DNA of 64,000 nt. Origin: Vitellaria paradoxa (lineage: Eukaryota > Streptophyta > Magnoliopsida > Ericales > Sapotaceae). The notes beneath the pieces were generated by a model. It was not told the origin of the DNA. It saw only the letters and a program-made list of their open reading frames with translations, and ran no database searches. Positions 24,400 through 36,600 of the stretch are shown one piece after another. Where the stretch lies: the NCBI GenBank assembly GCA_019916065.1, contig CM034240.1:40326561-40390560 (forward strand), written 5' to 3'. The translations under genes and the position numbers were made by a program. How positions within the stretch are numbered: the stretch's first letter is position 1; every line of letters begins with the position of its first letter.

Positions 24400-26329
24400 C
24401 GAGCGGGACCACGGTTGATAAGAGCGAGAGAGAGAGAGTTGGGGGGGAGTGAGGGAGGGCAGAGAGTGGGGAGTAGGGCTACACGGGCAGAGAGTGGGGA
24501 TTGGGGGTGGGCCATGAGGGCAGAGAGTGAGGATGGGGGTGGGCCACGCGGGAGTTGGGGTCGAGGGGTATGGGGTGGGTTTGCTGGGAAGTTGGGTTTT
24601 TTTAATTTTTTTTAAATAAATATACTAAATAAATAAGAATTTAAATTTGATCAGAATTATTTTTTCTTCCCACTTTAGTTGTCTTTTCGATCACTTTATA
24701 AAAAAAAATACACTCTTATTTTTCTCTTCAATTTAGATTTTTTTTAAAAACATATACTTTAGTTGGGGTGGGTTTGCTTGGAAGTTGGGTTTTTTTAAGG
24801 TAAATTAATTTTTTTAAAATAAATATAAATAAATACATAAGAATAATTAATTAACTATATAATAACAAATAATTAATTTTAAATACATATACTTTTACAC
24901 TATTAATTTTAAATATTTTGAATTGGTATATTTTTAACTGTTATTTAATGGTCAGGATTATTTTTTTCCTCCCACTTTAGTTATCTTTTCCGTCACTTTA
25001 CAAAAAAATACACTCTTATTTTTCTCTCCAACATACCAACACCAACACCATTAGAGAATTGAATTTTTTTTAAATACATACAAATTAGAATAATTAATTT
25101 ATTATATAATAAATAATAATTAATTTTAAATAATTTAAAGTTTTATATTTTTAACTGCTGAATTTATTTATTGGTCAGAATTATTTTTTCCTCTCCACTT
25201 TAATTATTTTTCGGTCACTTGACAGATTTTAATTAAAGGAGTGTTTGGTTGGTTAAAGTTTGATTAAAAGATACAGTAGAAATAGAAAGATTTGATATAA
25301 AGATTTTATTAAAAAAGAAAAAAAGTTAAAAATTGATAATTTTTAATTAATTTTTATCAATCAAACAGGCCATAAATAATAAAATAAGTACAAATAAATA
25401 AATAAGAATTTTTTTAGTAAGTAAAATAAGAATAATTAATTTTAAAAATTTTCACTTTTATACTATTTGTGTTATCTCTCTGTAGTAGTGAAAAAAATCT
25501 AGAGCGAGTGTGTGGTTGGGGAAAAAAATAATAGCACAAAAATTTAAATGAAAAACAATAATAGTAAAAATTGATAATTTTGATAAATTAAGCATCCGAA
25601 ATCTATTTGAAATTTATAAATAACAGTTTATTATATTTTATATTATTTTTTGGTATTTATTTTTTCATCATATATTTTACGCTCTCTCAATTTTCAACCG
25701 TGGTCAAATATTTTAAAAAACATATTAATTAAGTAGCAATACGGAATGAACTTCATTAACAACATGCCAAGACCATTAGAAAACTAATATTTTTTAAATA
25801 CATACAAATTAGAATAATTAATTTATTATATAATAAATAATAATTAATTTTAAATAATTTAAATTTTTATATTTTTAACTGCAGAATTTATTTATCAGTC
25901 AAAATTATTTTTTCCTCTCCACTTCAATTATTTTTCGGTCACTTTACATAAAAATATACTCTTATTTTTCTCTCAATTTTAGATTTTTTTATATATGTTT
26001 TTAAAATATTTTTTATATGAATGAATATTAAATAAAGTTAACTAAGTTTTAAAAAATAATATTTAAAATTTAATTTGATTGTACTTAAATTAAAAATTAA
26101 AAATTAAAAATAATATTCATTTGATTTATTTTGTTGATTTGATAATTGTGTACGTGGTGTGGATAGAGATAGATGCTGGGTAGAACAACATTCTTTTTTT
26201 TCCGAGACAAGAGGGGGTGCCATGCAAAAAATATTGATGCATTAAAAATTTATTTTAATTACAAATTTAAATTTGAGTTCTCTGCAAGTCAAATTATGTT
26301 TTCGTGCCATTGGCACGGGTAATACCTAG
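24400..26329 (+). mobile_element. Helitron-like non-autonomous element, copy A
   Basis: The right end is diagnostic: a perfect hairpin CGTGCC-ATT-GGCACG at 26303-26317, eight bases, then CTAG (26326-26329) followed by T. This is the arrangement of plant Helitron 3' termini inserted before a T. Copy B ends at the matching point (30041) and the two sequences diverge right after it. Inside are several imperfect repeats of a ~250-300-bp unit containing CCCACTTTAGTTGTCTTTTC-like and ATACACTCTTATTTTTCTC segments (near 24660, 24960, 25180, 25890), and a G/A-rich tract at 24410-24590. The left boundary is approximate; no convincing 5' TC end was fixed. No Rep/helicase is encoded. Confidence 0.6.
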
Positions 26330-26816
26330 TAAGAATATGCTTCGAATATGAATGCTATCGACACAAATATAAAATTATTTAAAAAATTAAATAAACATAT
26401 TAATTTAAAATTAATATGATTTTTATTTTGAAATAAATTGATTATTTAATACTTTAATTAAATTTAAAAATATTTAATTGTGGATGCAAATAAACACGAT
26501 TTAACACCTACGGTAAGTCTGTAACCCCTGGCATTGGAAAAGTTTCGGGCTCACGCGGCAAAAAAAAAAAAAAAAAAACAAAAGAGGCCGGTTCAGTTAG
26601 TTGCCGTAAGGGATGGGTTGGGCCGACGCTGAAACAGAGGAAGAGGGCCCAGTATGGAGCCACGAGGCGGTCCCAACGGGCTCCACCTCATCACTCCCGC
26701 ATTCTTCCACCTTGAACCACCAGCAACCAATATCGGAATCCGAAAAGTTAACGAAACGTTCACGATCGTTAATTTCTCCGTTGCTACTCCTCCTTTAAAA
26801 AAAAAAAAAAAAAAAC
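26330..26816. other. Upstream region of the PB1 gene
   Basis: Short intergenic stretch with two poly(A) runs (26561-26578, 26798-26815) and a more GC-balanced segment at 26580-26790. The latter contains a 61-codon frame that matches nothing I recognise and is probably promoter DNA. Confidence 0.4.
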
Positions 26817-26824
26817 TATAAATA
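26817..26824 (+). promoter_or_regulatory. TATA box of the PB1 gene
   Basis: TATAAATA lies 91 bp upstream of the ATG at 26915. A start site about 30 bp downstream would give a leader of roughly 65-70 nt. Confidence 0.55.
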
Positions 26825-26914
26825 CGGAGGGTACAAATCTATTAGCTCTTGGAATGTCTAACGGGACTTCTCTCTTTAAACCCTCTCGTTCTCTTTCCGT
26901 TTTTCCTGCTAATC

Positions 26915-27549
26915 ATGACTCGAACCTTCGATTCAAACGATAACAACGTGAAATGCGCCAAATCGATCAAGTTCCTATACAGCTACGGCGGTAAAATCCT
27001 CCCTCGCCGCCCCGACGGCAATCTTCGGTACGTCGGCGGTCACACCAGAGTTCTCGCCGTTGATCGGTCTATGACATTCGCAGGTTCGTTCCTTCCTTAA
27101 TTTTCGTGTTTTATGTAAGTACGAATATATGTTAGTGTGTTACGTTTGAGGTTTTGGAAGAATTGAAGTGAATTTGGATTGGTACAGAGCTGATGGTGAG
27201 GTTCGGAGACTTGTGTGGAACGTCAATGAGTTTGAAGTGCAAATTGCCGAGCGAAGATCTAGATACGTTGGTTTCCGTCACCTGCGATGAAGACCTTGCA
27301 AATGTTATTGACGAATACGATCGATTCGCGTCATCTACGCATAAGGATCTGAAGATTAGAGCTGTGCTATTTAAACTCAAATCTCTCAAGAATAACTCTC
27401 CTGCATCTTCCACTGTTTCCAGCGACGATTTCTCTCCAGCCAAATCGCCGCCGTACGCAGCTGCCGGATTCTATTACTGGCCACCTCGTGCGGCGATAGC
27501 GCCCTGTAGATCCGGCGGTGTCCAGAAAAACTGTAACAGTGTCCGTTAG
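26915..27549 (+). CDS. Small PB1 (octicosapeptide/Phox/Bem1p) domain protein
   Basis: Two exons, 26915-27083 and 27188-27549, joined GT-AG in frame, encode 176 residues. The start MTRTFDSND was chosen over the in-frame ATG at 26849 because it follows the TATA box at the expected distance and leads directly into the domain. Residues about 16-105 form a PB1 domain: basic strand KSIKFLYSYGGKILPRRPDG, then RYVGGHTRVLAVDRSMTFAE, LKCKLP, and an acidic OPCA-type motif DLDTLVSVTCDEDLANVIDE. PB1 domains pair acidic and basic faces to build scaffolds. The remaining ~70 residues are Ser/Pro-rich with no domain seen. Length fits the small stand-alone plant PB1 proteins (170-200 residues); partners and function of this subgroup are unknown to me. 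It sits between two direct copies of a Helitron-like repeat. Confidence 0.88.
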
Positions 27550-28744
27550 TGCTACCCTTGCTGTGAACAAGAAGTCCTAACTCTTAAGCATCTCTGTCTT
27601 GCTTCTCACTTGAATCACTGGCAGCGGCTCCCAAGCCCAAAGCCTTCAGATCAGCGGACTGATATACAAAATATATTTTCCTGTGAATAACAAAATATCG
27701 GAAAACTAAGGAACCAAAAAAAAAAAAAAAATTATCAGAAAACATGGAAGTCTTGTGTAATTGTTTTTTGAGGACAAACTAGTTTCGGTTTTTGGCGGTA
27801 ATGATGCAAATCGAGTTTTAAATTTATTATTCAGATCCAATGTTTCGGTTTGCTGACTCCATTTTTTTGGCTCTTTCTCCTTCCATTCCTATCCTGTATC
27901 AGGCATTGCCTCATTTAGAGATTAGACAGTTTTGTCCGTTAGCGTTCCATTTCTGTTAGGATTCCGTCAGTCGCCTTTTTTTTTTTTTTGGACGCTTCCC
28001 GTTTCGTTGTGTCTCAAAACTTGAGCGGCTGCAACATCTGGATGATTTTGAGGAGTACACGTAAGTTGTTGATTTGGAAGTAAAATATATATATATATTT
28101 TTTGTCACCACAACAAATAATTTTGTTTTACTTGTGATTTGCTTTTGCAGGTGAGGAAAGGTTGGAATCCTTGAATGCAGTCCAGCTTGAGAAAGCCCAA
28201 ACAATAAAATATACGAAGAAAGTTATCCTTGATTCCTCAGCTCCAGATTTGTTTGGCCCCCGTGTCCAAAATTAATGAGTTAAAGAAAGGGAAAAAAAAA
28301 GCAATTAAATTTAATAATTATTTATTATTACCAGCGCGATTAAAAGAATACAATTAAAATTGGTGAACTTCAGTAAGAGGCTTGTGCGTGACACATCATA
28401 TGCTTACAGGTGTTCGATTAATAATTTTCCCAAGGAGGCGATAATTATTTTAGTTAGATGAACTGAATCTAGAGGTTCTTGGGGGTGGGATATGATAATA
28501 GAGTGTAATCCTAAAAATGAAACAAGTGTATATGATAAACCGCCCTTTGCACCATTCCATTACGTAAGTGTCTTCTTCTTTGCCAATCCTTACTATCTTT
28601 ACCAAAAAAAAAAAAAAATAATAAATAAATAAATAAATAAACAAGTAAAAATCTATGTTACAAGGAAGTTCAGCATTTGAAAAATATGACATGACATTAT
28701 CAACGATTATGATTTATTTGAAGAAATATTTAGCAGTTGAGATT
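27550..28744. other. 3' region of PB1 gene and intergenic
   Basis: No supported coding sequence. The first few hundred bases are probably 3' UTR. At 28059-28152 a donor-like CACGTAAGTTG and an acceptor-like TTTGCAGGTGAGG bracket an intron-like stretch, so an untranslated exon or a gene remnant is possible. The flanking sequence (GAACTTGAGCGGCTGCAACA-type) has no frame I recognise. Confidence 0.35.
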
Positions 28745-29081
28745 AAATTTGTGACGTTCCAAGTGAGTGTTGGGGGGGAGAGAGAGAATGGGGGAGGATG
28801 GGGGTTGGGGGCGTGTCAGATGGGGGAGAGAGAGAAAAGGGGTTAGGGGAGTGATGGGACAAAAAAGAGAGAAAGGGGCGGGATGGGGGGTGAGAAAGGA
28901 GAGAGAGGAGGTTGGGGGCGTGTCAGAGGCGGGAGAGAGAGAGAAAGAGGGTTGGGAGAGTGATGGGAGAGAGGAGAGAGGGGGGCTGGGGGTGTGTCAG
29001 AGGGGGGAGAGAGAGAGGGAATTGGGGAAGAGATGACGTGAGAGAGAGGAGAGAGGGGAGTTGGGTTTATTGGGGTGGAGA

Positions 29082-29116
<35 letters not shown>

Positions 29117-30041
29117 CTAATTGAAAAAAGTTATTTTGGTAATTTTTTTTCTTTTATAAGTAAATTGAGTTTTTTATTTGAATGGGAAATTTTTATAAAG
29201 TTATATAAGTAAATCAAACATCCTAAATCTCTTTGAATTTTATAAATAACAGTTTACTATATTTTATATTATTTATTTTTTCATCATATATTTTATATTC
29301 TTTCAACTTTCAACCGTGGTCAAATATTTTAAAAAATATATAATAATAATTTCAATTAAAATAATAATTAAAAAAATATATTTTTTAAAAAATATATTTT
29401 TAAGTCCTCATCACTAATTAAGTAGCAACACGGAATGAACTTCATTAACAGTGTACCAACGCCATTAGAAAACTAATTTTTTTTAAAATACATACAAATT
29501 AGAATAATTAATTTATTATATAATAATTAATTTTAAAGAATTTAAATTTGTTATATAATAATTAGTCAGAATTATTTTTCCCTCTCCACTTTAATTGTTT
29601 TTCAGTCAATTTACATAAAAAAATACTCTTATTTGTTAAAAAATATACTCTTATATTAAACAAAGTTAACTAAGTTTTAAAAAATATTATTTAAAATTTA
29701 ATTCTAATGTACTTACATTAAAAATTAAAAATTAAAAATAATATTCATTTGATTTAATTTGTTAATTTGATAGTTGTGTACGTGACGTGGGGAGAGGCAG
29801 ATACTGAGTGGAATAACATTCTTTTTTTTTCTGAGATAAGAAGGGGGTGCCATGCAAAAAACGTTAATACTCTTTTTTATTTATTTAATGCTTAAAATTA
29901 TTTATTTTTATTTTTTTCATTTTAGATTGTATCTAAGTTATATTTATAATTTTTTATATAAATTTTTTAATTACAAATTTATATTTAAGTTCTTTACAAG
30001 TCAAATTATGGTTTTGGGTCGTTGGCATGGGTAATTCCTAG
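28745..30041 (+). mobile_element. Helitron-like non-autonomous element, copy B
   Basis: Shares more than 1 kb with copy A, in the same order and orientation: CAACTTTCAACCGTGGTCAA, CGGAATGAACTTCATTAACA, ACATACAAATTAGAATAATT, the CATTCTTTTTTTTTCTGAGA stretch and GGGGGTGCCATGCAAAAAA. The right end is GGGTAATTCCTAG|T at 30041/30042, homologous to copy A's CTAG end, though its hairpin is eroded. The left part is a G/A-rich minisatellite (28760-29070) plus a 40-base T run (29077-29116). The left boundary is approximate. The ~89-codon frame through the purine tract is low-complexity and not a gene. Confidence 0.55.
28768..29065 (+). repeat. G/A-rich minisatellite with G4 potential
   Basis: Imperfect repeats of GTTGGGGGCGTGTCAG followed by GGGAGAGAGAGA. 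Four or more runs of at least four G fall within 30-40 bases (for example 28791-28826). A related purine tract is found at 24420-24590. Confidence 0.8.
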
Positions 30042-30627
30042 TTATAGTACATAGCAAGCCCTGTATGAATCTTTTGATTTGCTTAAAATTATTAAATTAA
30101 GAATAATTATATTTACTTCTTATCATTTTATTATATTAAACCATTTGGAGCATTGAAAAATGTTGAAATTGTTAAAAAATACTAAAAATTTTTAAAAGTT
30201 ATTCACTTTTTATTTCATTACACGAATTATAAATACACAATTTTTATCAAATTTTATAATTTTTTATCACTCCAAACATCCCTAAGGTGGCATTTAGAGT
30301 TTCGGAAAAATTTTAAAAAAATCAAAAATTAATGTAAAAAATGATACATAACAAAATTTGATTGAAAAAAAAAATTAAAACTTTTGGAGTTTTTTTTTTA
30401 ATTAATATAGTCGTGATTGAAGGTGGATACATGAGGTATCAATTGATAACACTTTTAATTTTGTTATTTCTCTATATATTTTCTTAGAGGAAAGCAAGAA
30501 TATAAAATAAGTTTATAACTATTGCAAAAATAAAATTAAAAATATAATAAAGATAGTATAAAACAATAAAAGTAGTGGTAGAAATGGTGATTGATAATGG
30601 TGAGTGAGTATCATTGGTGATAATATT
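30042..30627. other. Intergenic, AT-rich
   Basis: No gene. A foldback element of the family seen at 18955 and 22255 occupies about 30135-30290 (AAAAGTTATTCACTTTTTAT ... TTTATCACTCCAAACATCCC). Confidence 0.4.
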
Positions 30628-33254
30628 TGTCATGCTCCTAATTTTATAATCCAAGACGGACGGTGTGGGAATGTGAAAATCAAAATAAATAATAAAATCT
30701 AATCTATATTGAGTTAAAGTTATCAGAGTATCCAAAATTATTACTTATTTTCATATAAAATAATATTTAATTACATCACCATCAATTTGTCAATAACATA
30801 ATTCACTTTAACATCATTTCCAATGACTACGCCCAAGATTTGAATGATTAGAACAAATACTATAATCATGTTTATATTTTCTGAAATTAATGACATCATA
30901 AATATAAACAGCAAACCCTCCACATCTTAGGTCGGACAGTTTATAATGTTAATAATTAATTTCTCAGTTAAGAAGAATAAATACGATTATTGTTACCCAA
31001 AGTTAAGATCGGACTTAAGTTACTCAAGCTTAAACTGCCTATGTATTCCATCTCGGGAATCAGGTCATCGTAGTTTCTTAAATTTATATCTCTTATTTCA
31101 TAGCCCAACTTATGAATTAACCAAATAAACTATACATATTATAATAACTTAAATTATTTTTTCTCTTAATTAATTTGCTTAAGTGTGGTGGTGATATTTA
31201 TTATAGTAAAAATCTAGAAAATTGAGAATTTGAAAATTTTTGGAATGATAAAATTAGTTGGAAAGATTTTCGGATTTAATTCCATTCTATGTGGGAGTTT
31301 AATGTAGAATTTCTAAACTTTTATCCAAACAATTCCTAGCCCAATTACCTAATTGGTTCAACCCAAGCCCATTAACTCATGGGTCAACCTTTTCTTTGAC
31401 TCACTTCAACTCACTTTATCACTCACTGAGTTGACTCATGAATAGTAGCTCTAAATTATTTTCCGGCAACTCCATTTTTCATTTTTCATACATCTCTCAC
31501 AATCTCTCAAATTAGGTGACTAATTAGTCAAAAAGAAGACCCTACATTGATGACTTTAAAGCACCTCTTTCAAATTATTTAGCAAGCATGATTTAAAGGC
31601 TTAGAGCATCTTTTAAATAATTTGTTTAATTAGTCAAAAAGTTAGCATGATTCTCGGATCATGCCACCCATCTCCATCCATCTTCTAATACCTTTCTTAA
31701 ATTATATGGTTAGATAGTCAAAAAGCAAGCATGATTCTTGGATCATGCTACCTATTGTATATGTGTGATCTTACCTTAGTTGTTTTGAAGCATGTGAAGT
31801 AGAGGTTATTTTCTCCACCGATAACTTTCTTTACACTCCCATGATTCTTATAAATTGTGTGCCTTCAAAGAGAAAAAAAATAAGAGAAAAAAATATATTT
31901 TTTTATCAAGTGTGGTTGGACATTTGGTGTTGTTTGGAGGAAGAAGAAAGGCTTGGAATTTTTCAATTGGGTGGTGTTCAAAGCTCAACTCCTTTTTCCT
32001 TCCCAAGCTTGGTCACCAATATTTTGCATTGAGGTAGGATGACGAATCTCCTAAAATGTATTTGATGTATTTTCTAGGTTTAAAGTATGAAACTTGATTG
32101 TGATAAAAAAATAATACCCGCATATTGGGGGTAGGGAAACCAAAACTTTGACTAATGTAGTCCAGCATGCTAATAGCTCTTTGTTTGTAACTTCTGATGT
32201 GTTTTCGACCCCTAAAACGGTGGAATTAGACTTCGGCTAAAACATAAAAATTGTAGCCCTTTAAATTTTCTTTCCAACCCAAGAAAGATTTGCATCAATC
32301 CGATTAGTGAGTCAAAAGTTATGCCCAAAATACTAAGCACGTATAAAACTGTATCTTCTGAACAAACTGAATTCAAGGCTATTTTTGCACATTTAGACCT
32401 TAGACTTTTTAAAAGTGTAAAGCATGAAAATTGTAGGTTTTAAAGTCTAGTTTCTATAGATATAAAGTTTATAGATATTGGAGTTCTACTCTATTTTATA
32501 TAAATTTTCTTTTAAGCTGTTGTCTCTACTTAACCTTTAATTGATGCTTGTTTGGATTTTTTTTTAGAATATTATGTTTAAAGATTTATTTAAATTTTCA
32601 ATTTCCTTCTGTTAATTATTGTCATGTTAATAAATTTTTATTGATGTGTAATTTTATTCACAAAGCCTGATATAGTAAAACACTTATACTATTTGATATA
32701 ATATTGAAGTGGACTGTTAAGTTGATGCTAGTTAATTATTTTCAAATTGATATGAAATTATTTTTAAACTAGATATTATGTATCATTTATTTATGATAAC
32801 TGACTTAGACAATCAGTTTCATCATAGATAGTTGGATGACTTATTCAAACTAAAATGGCTAAGTAGAACCAAGTATTTAATAAAATGCTAAAATGAAACA
32901 ATGGACTTATTCTTTCCTCAATTAGTCTTCCTTAAATAAATTTGATTTATTTTAAATTGATTCTTTTAGGCATTGTTTTGTCTACCTAGCAAGTTATATA
33001 ACTAAATTTTTATGATTAAGTGAATTTAATGAAACTTATTTAATACCTTCATAAATATTGGAATAATTTTATGAATATTTGTGCATATCTTGAAGTCGAA
33101 AACCTATGATAAGGGTTTAGTTATAAATAAGATGATGATTGAAAATTTATTCAAATAAAATAAAACTTATAAATTTTTCTAAAATTAAATATAAGTCCAA
33201 AGAGCTATTTACTATCTTTGTATTCCATAAAATAATAAAATAAAAAGGAAAAAG

Positions 33255-33352
33255 AGGCAAAAACCGAGATCGCAGCCAATGAGGTTCGAATTTGCGACTT
33301 CAAATCGCAATTAGGGTCGCCCGCCCACTAAGTTGCCAACCTCGGCTTAATT
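33255..33352 (-). mobile_element. tRNA-like fragment, possible SINE head
   Basis: On the minus strand, GGCAACTTAGTGGGCGGGCG resembles a D-arm/A-box region and AAATTCGAACCTCA a B box. The paired arms ATTGCGATTTGAAGTCGCAAA lie between them. No complete cloverleaf was drawn, so this is a tRNA-derived repeat rather than a tRNA gene. Confidence 0.3.
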
Positions 33353-34092
33353 AATATACCATTAGAAATAATTTTATTCTTATCAAGGCTAGTACGACAA
33401 ACTTGTCAAAGAATTAACTAAAATACTAATTCGAATTCTAAATTTTTCTAATTACTTGCTACTTGTTAATTTACATGTGGTACCTACTTTTAGGACAATA
33501 ATGTTGACGATTATGTTTAATCTTTAATTTATTGTGAATTATTATTAAATTTTGAATTGAGATAAATACTTAAAGTATACTGTATGTAACTGAATAATCC
33601 CACTTCGGATTCATCACCCAAGAACATTACCAGTTGTTATTAAAATTGTCTGATTGCCATACAAGATACCCTTGAAATGCTAAGGGGTGAAAATAAATTA
33701 AGGCACTCAATGCTAAAGTTATTTTTTTGGTAATGGGATGATGGGTGGATAAAAAATGGCCTTTTAGATGGAGATGGGAACATATGCATTTTATTTCGAA
33801 AGATGCTCCATTCTGACCTAGTCAGTCAGATAACCGGTCGCGACGGCTAGGTTTTTGGTGGGTGATACCGTCGGAATGCATTGAATGCTAAGTCCGTAAA
33901 GTCACTGGTTCCTAAGGCTGGGGTTAGAGGGGGATATCAGTATGATTATCCTAGGAGAATTTAGATTAAACTTCTTTACAAAATTTTACTATGACTGGCT
34001 ATCTTTCTTGCTTATGTATGAATGATGTGGTGAAATTATTTAATTATATTTAATTTCTCTTGATGAATATTTATATATATATATATATATAT

Positions 34093-34173
34093 GAAACCTG
34101 TATCGCTACGGGGTTTGATCCCGAGACCTTGAAGATCTGAATCTGAGATCCCTACCACTGCGACACAGATTTC
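34093..34173 (-). other. tRNA-like foldback sequence
   Basis: On the minus strand the ends GAAATCTGT and ACAGGTTTC pair over nine positions with one G-T wobble. Between them lie GTCGCAGTGGTAGGG (D-arm/A-box-like), a GATCT/AGATC stem with a seven-base loop, and GGGATCAAACCCCG (T-arm/B-box-like). The nine-base outer stem and the base before the presumed anticodon (A instead of U) argue against a functional tRNA. It abuts an (AT)n run at 34072-34092. Confidence 0.45.
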
Positions 34174-34927
34174 ATTGTGGTACACACATCAACATTTAAC
34201 TATTTCTACATGTAAGCAAAATAGTAATTACGGTGACGGTTTCATCAAACTGTTGTAAGTATAATTTACATTATTCAGTTAGGATCTATTGAATTAATTG
34301 TTGCATAAACAGTATGCCACCTAATCACATTCACTATAGTGGGTTACCTAATACAGTGTAGCATTACAACCATTGCATATAGGCACCTAGGAGATTCTGA
34401 TTACTGGGCTTTAGTAGCTCACCCCTTGTGGGAATATTTTTTTCAAGATATTAAGCACAGGGATACTGAAGATGAACTGGAAAGAGATTAATTTCTCTTA
34501 AATATTCCATCAGAAGAGTTATCTATTTTTTTTCTTTCCTGCACAGTGCTGGAAGATTTTATTTATTATTGTGGTCTATAATAATAATTATTGGATGATG
34601 GTAATCATTAAATTTAAACCTAGTTACTTTATTTGATATGTAATGTTAATCGTATGGTTGGAACGCTTAGATGGTTTTGTAATACTATTCTCTATTTTTT
34701 TTGCCCTGTAGTTGAATTCCATCAAATGATTTAGTCTAATGACTTATAAATATTGGTTGGGATAAACTAGGGATTTTGAATACCTTAAATTTTTATTGCA
34801 AGTCAACCCCAGTTTGGAAGAAAAATTTGAGTTGTGACGGCGTGTTGCTATCATCTTATTTTTATACCCAATAGATAATCCCAAGTCACCCTCAGGTATT
34901 CGGGTTATGAAAATTTGGGGCGTGACA

Positions 34928-36600
34928 CATATTATCAATCAATGTCACAGCCATATTATATTAACATCTCAATATAAAGAAATATAAGTGCAATCTCATG
35001 TAATGGGATGTAATGGAATACAATATCAATGCATATTCTCTAATCTCAATCTACCCCCAAATTTATCCTGGGACGAGTAATGCTTAGCATTGCACGCGAG
35101 ATCACTAACTGCACCGTTTACACTCACAGCAAACAAATATCTCAATATACATATATAAACTGAATGGGGAACTGTGTTACACCCCAATTGGGGTAAGACT
35201 CAAGGGAACCGTGTTCTACTCCTAGTCTTTTTGTTAGAGAATCGTGTTATATCCTTATTCGGGCACCTACTAAGCTCAAGTAGGATTCGACTGTAGTCTG
35301 GAAAAAAATCTTGTAATCATCTCATAATTAACTTCATAACTCCAAATGACTAAGATATAGTCAGATATAGCGACTGGGGATCATTTTGTATTTTCAAAAT
35401 CTCATTTTCTCATTTTTCTTAAATCATGGATCCTGTCCACATATATAACCTATACCTCAACACGTCACAATATAAATATGTCACTCTCAGCCAATCAACA
35501 ACCACAACATAGATCAAATGATGCCACCCCAACCTTGTCCACATGATATGCTTAATCATACAAATAAATATCATCTCAATATAAAAATACATTCTCATTA
35601 GACTTGGTGATGGTTTGGAGTCCATTCCTTTATTAGAAATCTATAATAATTTAGTTTGAGCACAAAAATATAATTAAAAAATCAAATTTTTAATCTTTTC
35701 TGAAAACTTGCCACACTGGTGTTCAGACACCCTTACCAGCTAGTCCAGACACTCACAGCCTGGACACCTCAATCAGTCGATCTGGACACCAGAGTCTATT
35801 GCCTAGTCCCTGTGTTCGTTCCTGATGAAATCTAGCCCCAAATCACCCCAAAAACATCATTTCAAGCCTCCATCTTAACAATAACCCATATACAAACACT
35901 CAAACTCATGAATCACATGTTTCTTCAACACTTAATCAAAGAATAATTCAAATCTATGCAAGATATTCACATCCATATGCATATATATAACCACATTCAC
36001 ACACACATATGCATGCACAAATCACATGATTTTCAACCAAATCAAGCATGCACATATATATATATATACCAAAATCATCCTAATAAGGTATAGAACATAA
36101 ATATAAGTTCCACCTACCTCGAATCCGAAGAGAAAAGAAGAAAAATAGAGAAAATCGGTTGAGTTTCCAACCTTCAAAAAATGATTTCTCCCACTTCGGG
36201 CTAATCCACCGAAAATGCACGTATCTATGATGTTCGCGGCGTCAAACACTACCCTAATCTGTCGACCTTTTGCTTTGGATCATATTTTCTCTCTCTACCT
36301 TTTCTCTTCTTTCTCTTCCTCTCTTTTCTCTTTCTCTTCTCCCTGTTCCCAGGCCACCGAGCCAAACAAATGAGAAAGAAAAAAAAAAAAGAAAAAGAAA
36401 CGGGGAGGAAAGAAAAGAAAAAGGGAGCTGAGCCCTTAGTCTAGTTGTCTAACCAATTATCAATTTGGACCACACCCGACCCAAAAAAATAAAATAAATC
36501 AACTCAATTTCAAAATAAATATTTCACTGGCCTAAAATAACATATAAATAGTTAAAATAAATACTAGGTATTTCAATATTGAGTTACAATTGCAGTAGTT
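34928..36600 (-). mobile_element. LTR-like non-coding sequence, probably minus-oriented
   Basis: No gene. Segments such as GGGGTAAGACTCAAGGGAAC and CCAATTATCAATTTGGACCACACCCGACCC, together with a pyrimidine-rich run near 36280-36345, are of kinds I have seen in plant gypsy LTRs and untranslated leaders. The motif order suggests minus orientation. Ends and target duplication are unresolved. Confidence 0.3.

Larger units (their letters stand above)
30628..34927 (+). mobile_element. Candidate 4.3-kb solo LTR (gypsy-like), non-coding
   Basis: The left end TGTCATGCTCCTAATTTT and the right end AAATTTGGGGCGTGACA form inverted ends starting TG and ending CA. ATATT precedes the left end (30623-30627) and occurs one base after the right end (34929-34933), an imperfect 5-bp target duplication. 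CTGGGCTTTAGTAGCTCACCCC (near 34404) is a motif I associate with gypsy LTRs a few hundred bases before their 3' ends. No gag-pol is present. Alternatives are a TIR transposon or several unrelated fragments. Contains tRNA-like pieces near 33255-33350 and 34093-34173. Confidence 0.4.

Noticed and set aside
28767..29124. 70-89-codon Gly/Arg/Glu-rich frames in the purine tract
   Set aside because: They are translations of a GGGGGA/GAGAGA minisatellite, open only because the tract lacks T-rich stop codons.
33255..34173. Functional tRNA genes
   Set aside because: Both tRNA-like pieces lack a clean cloverleaf and conserved anticodon-loop bases, and lie in repeat DNA.
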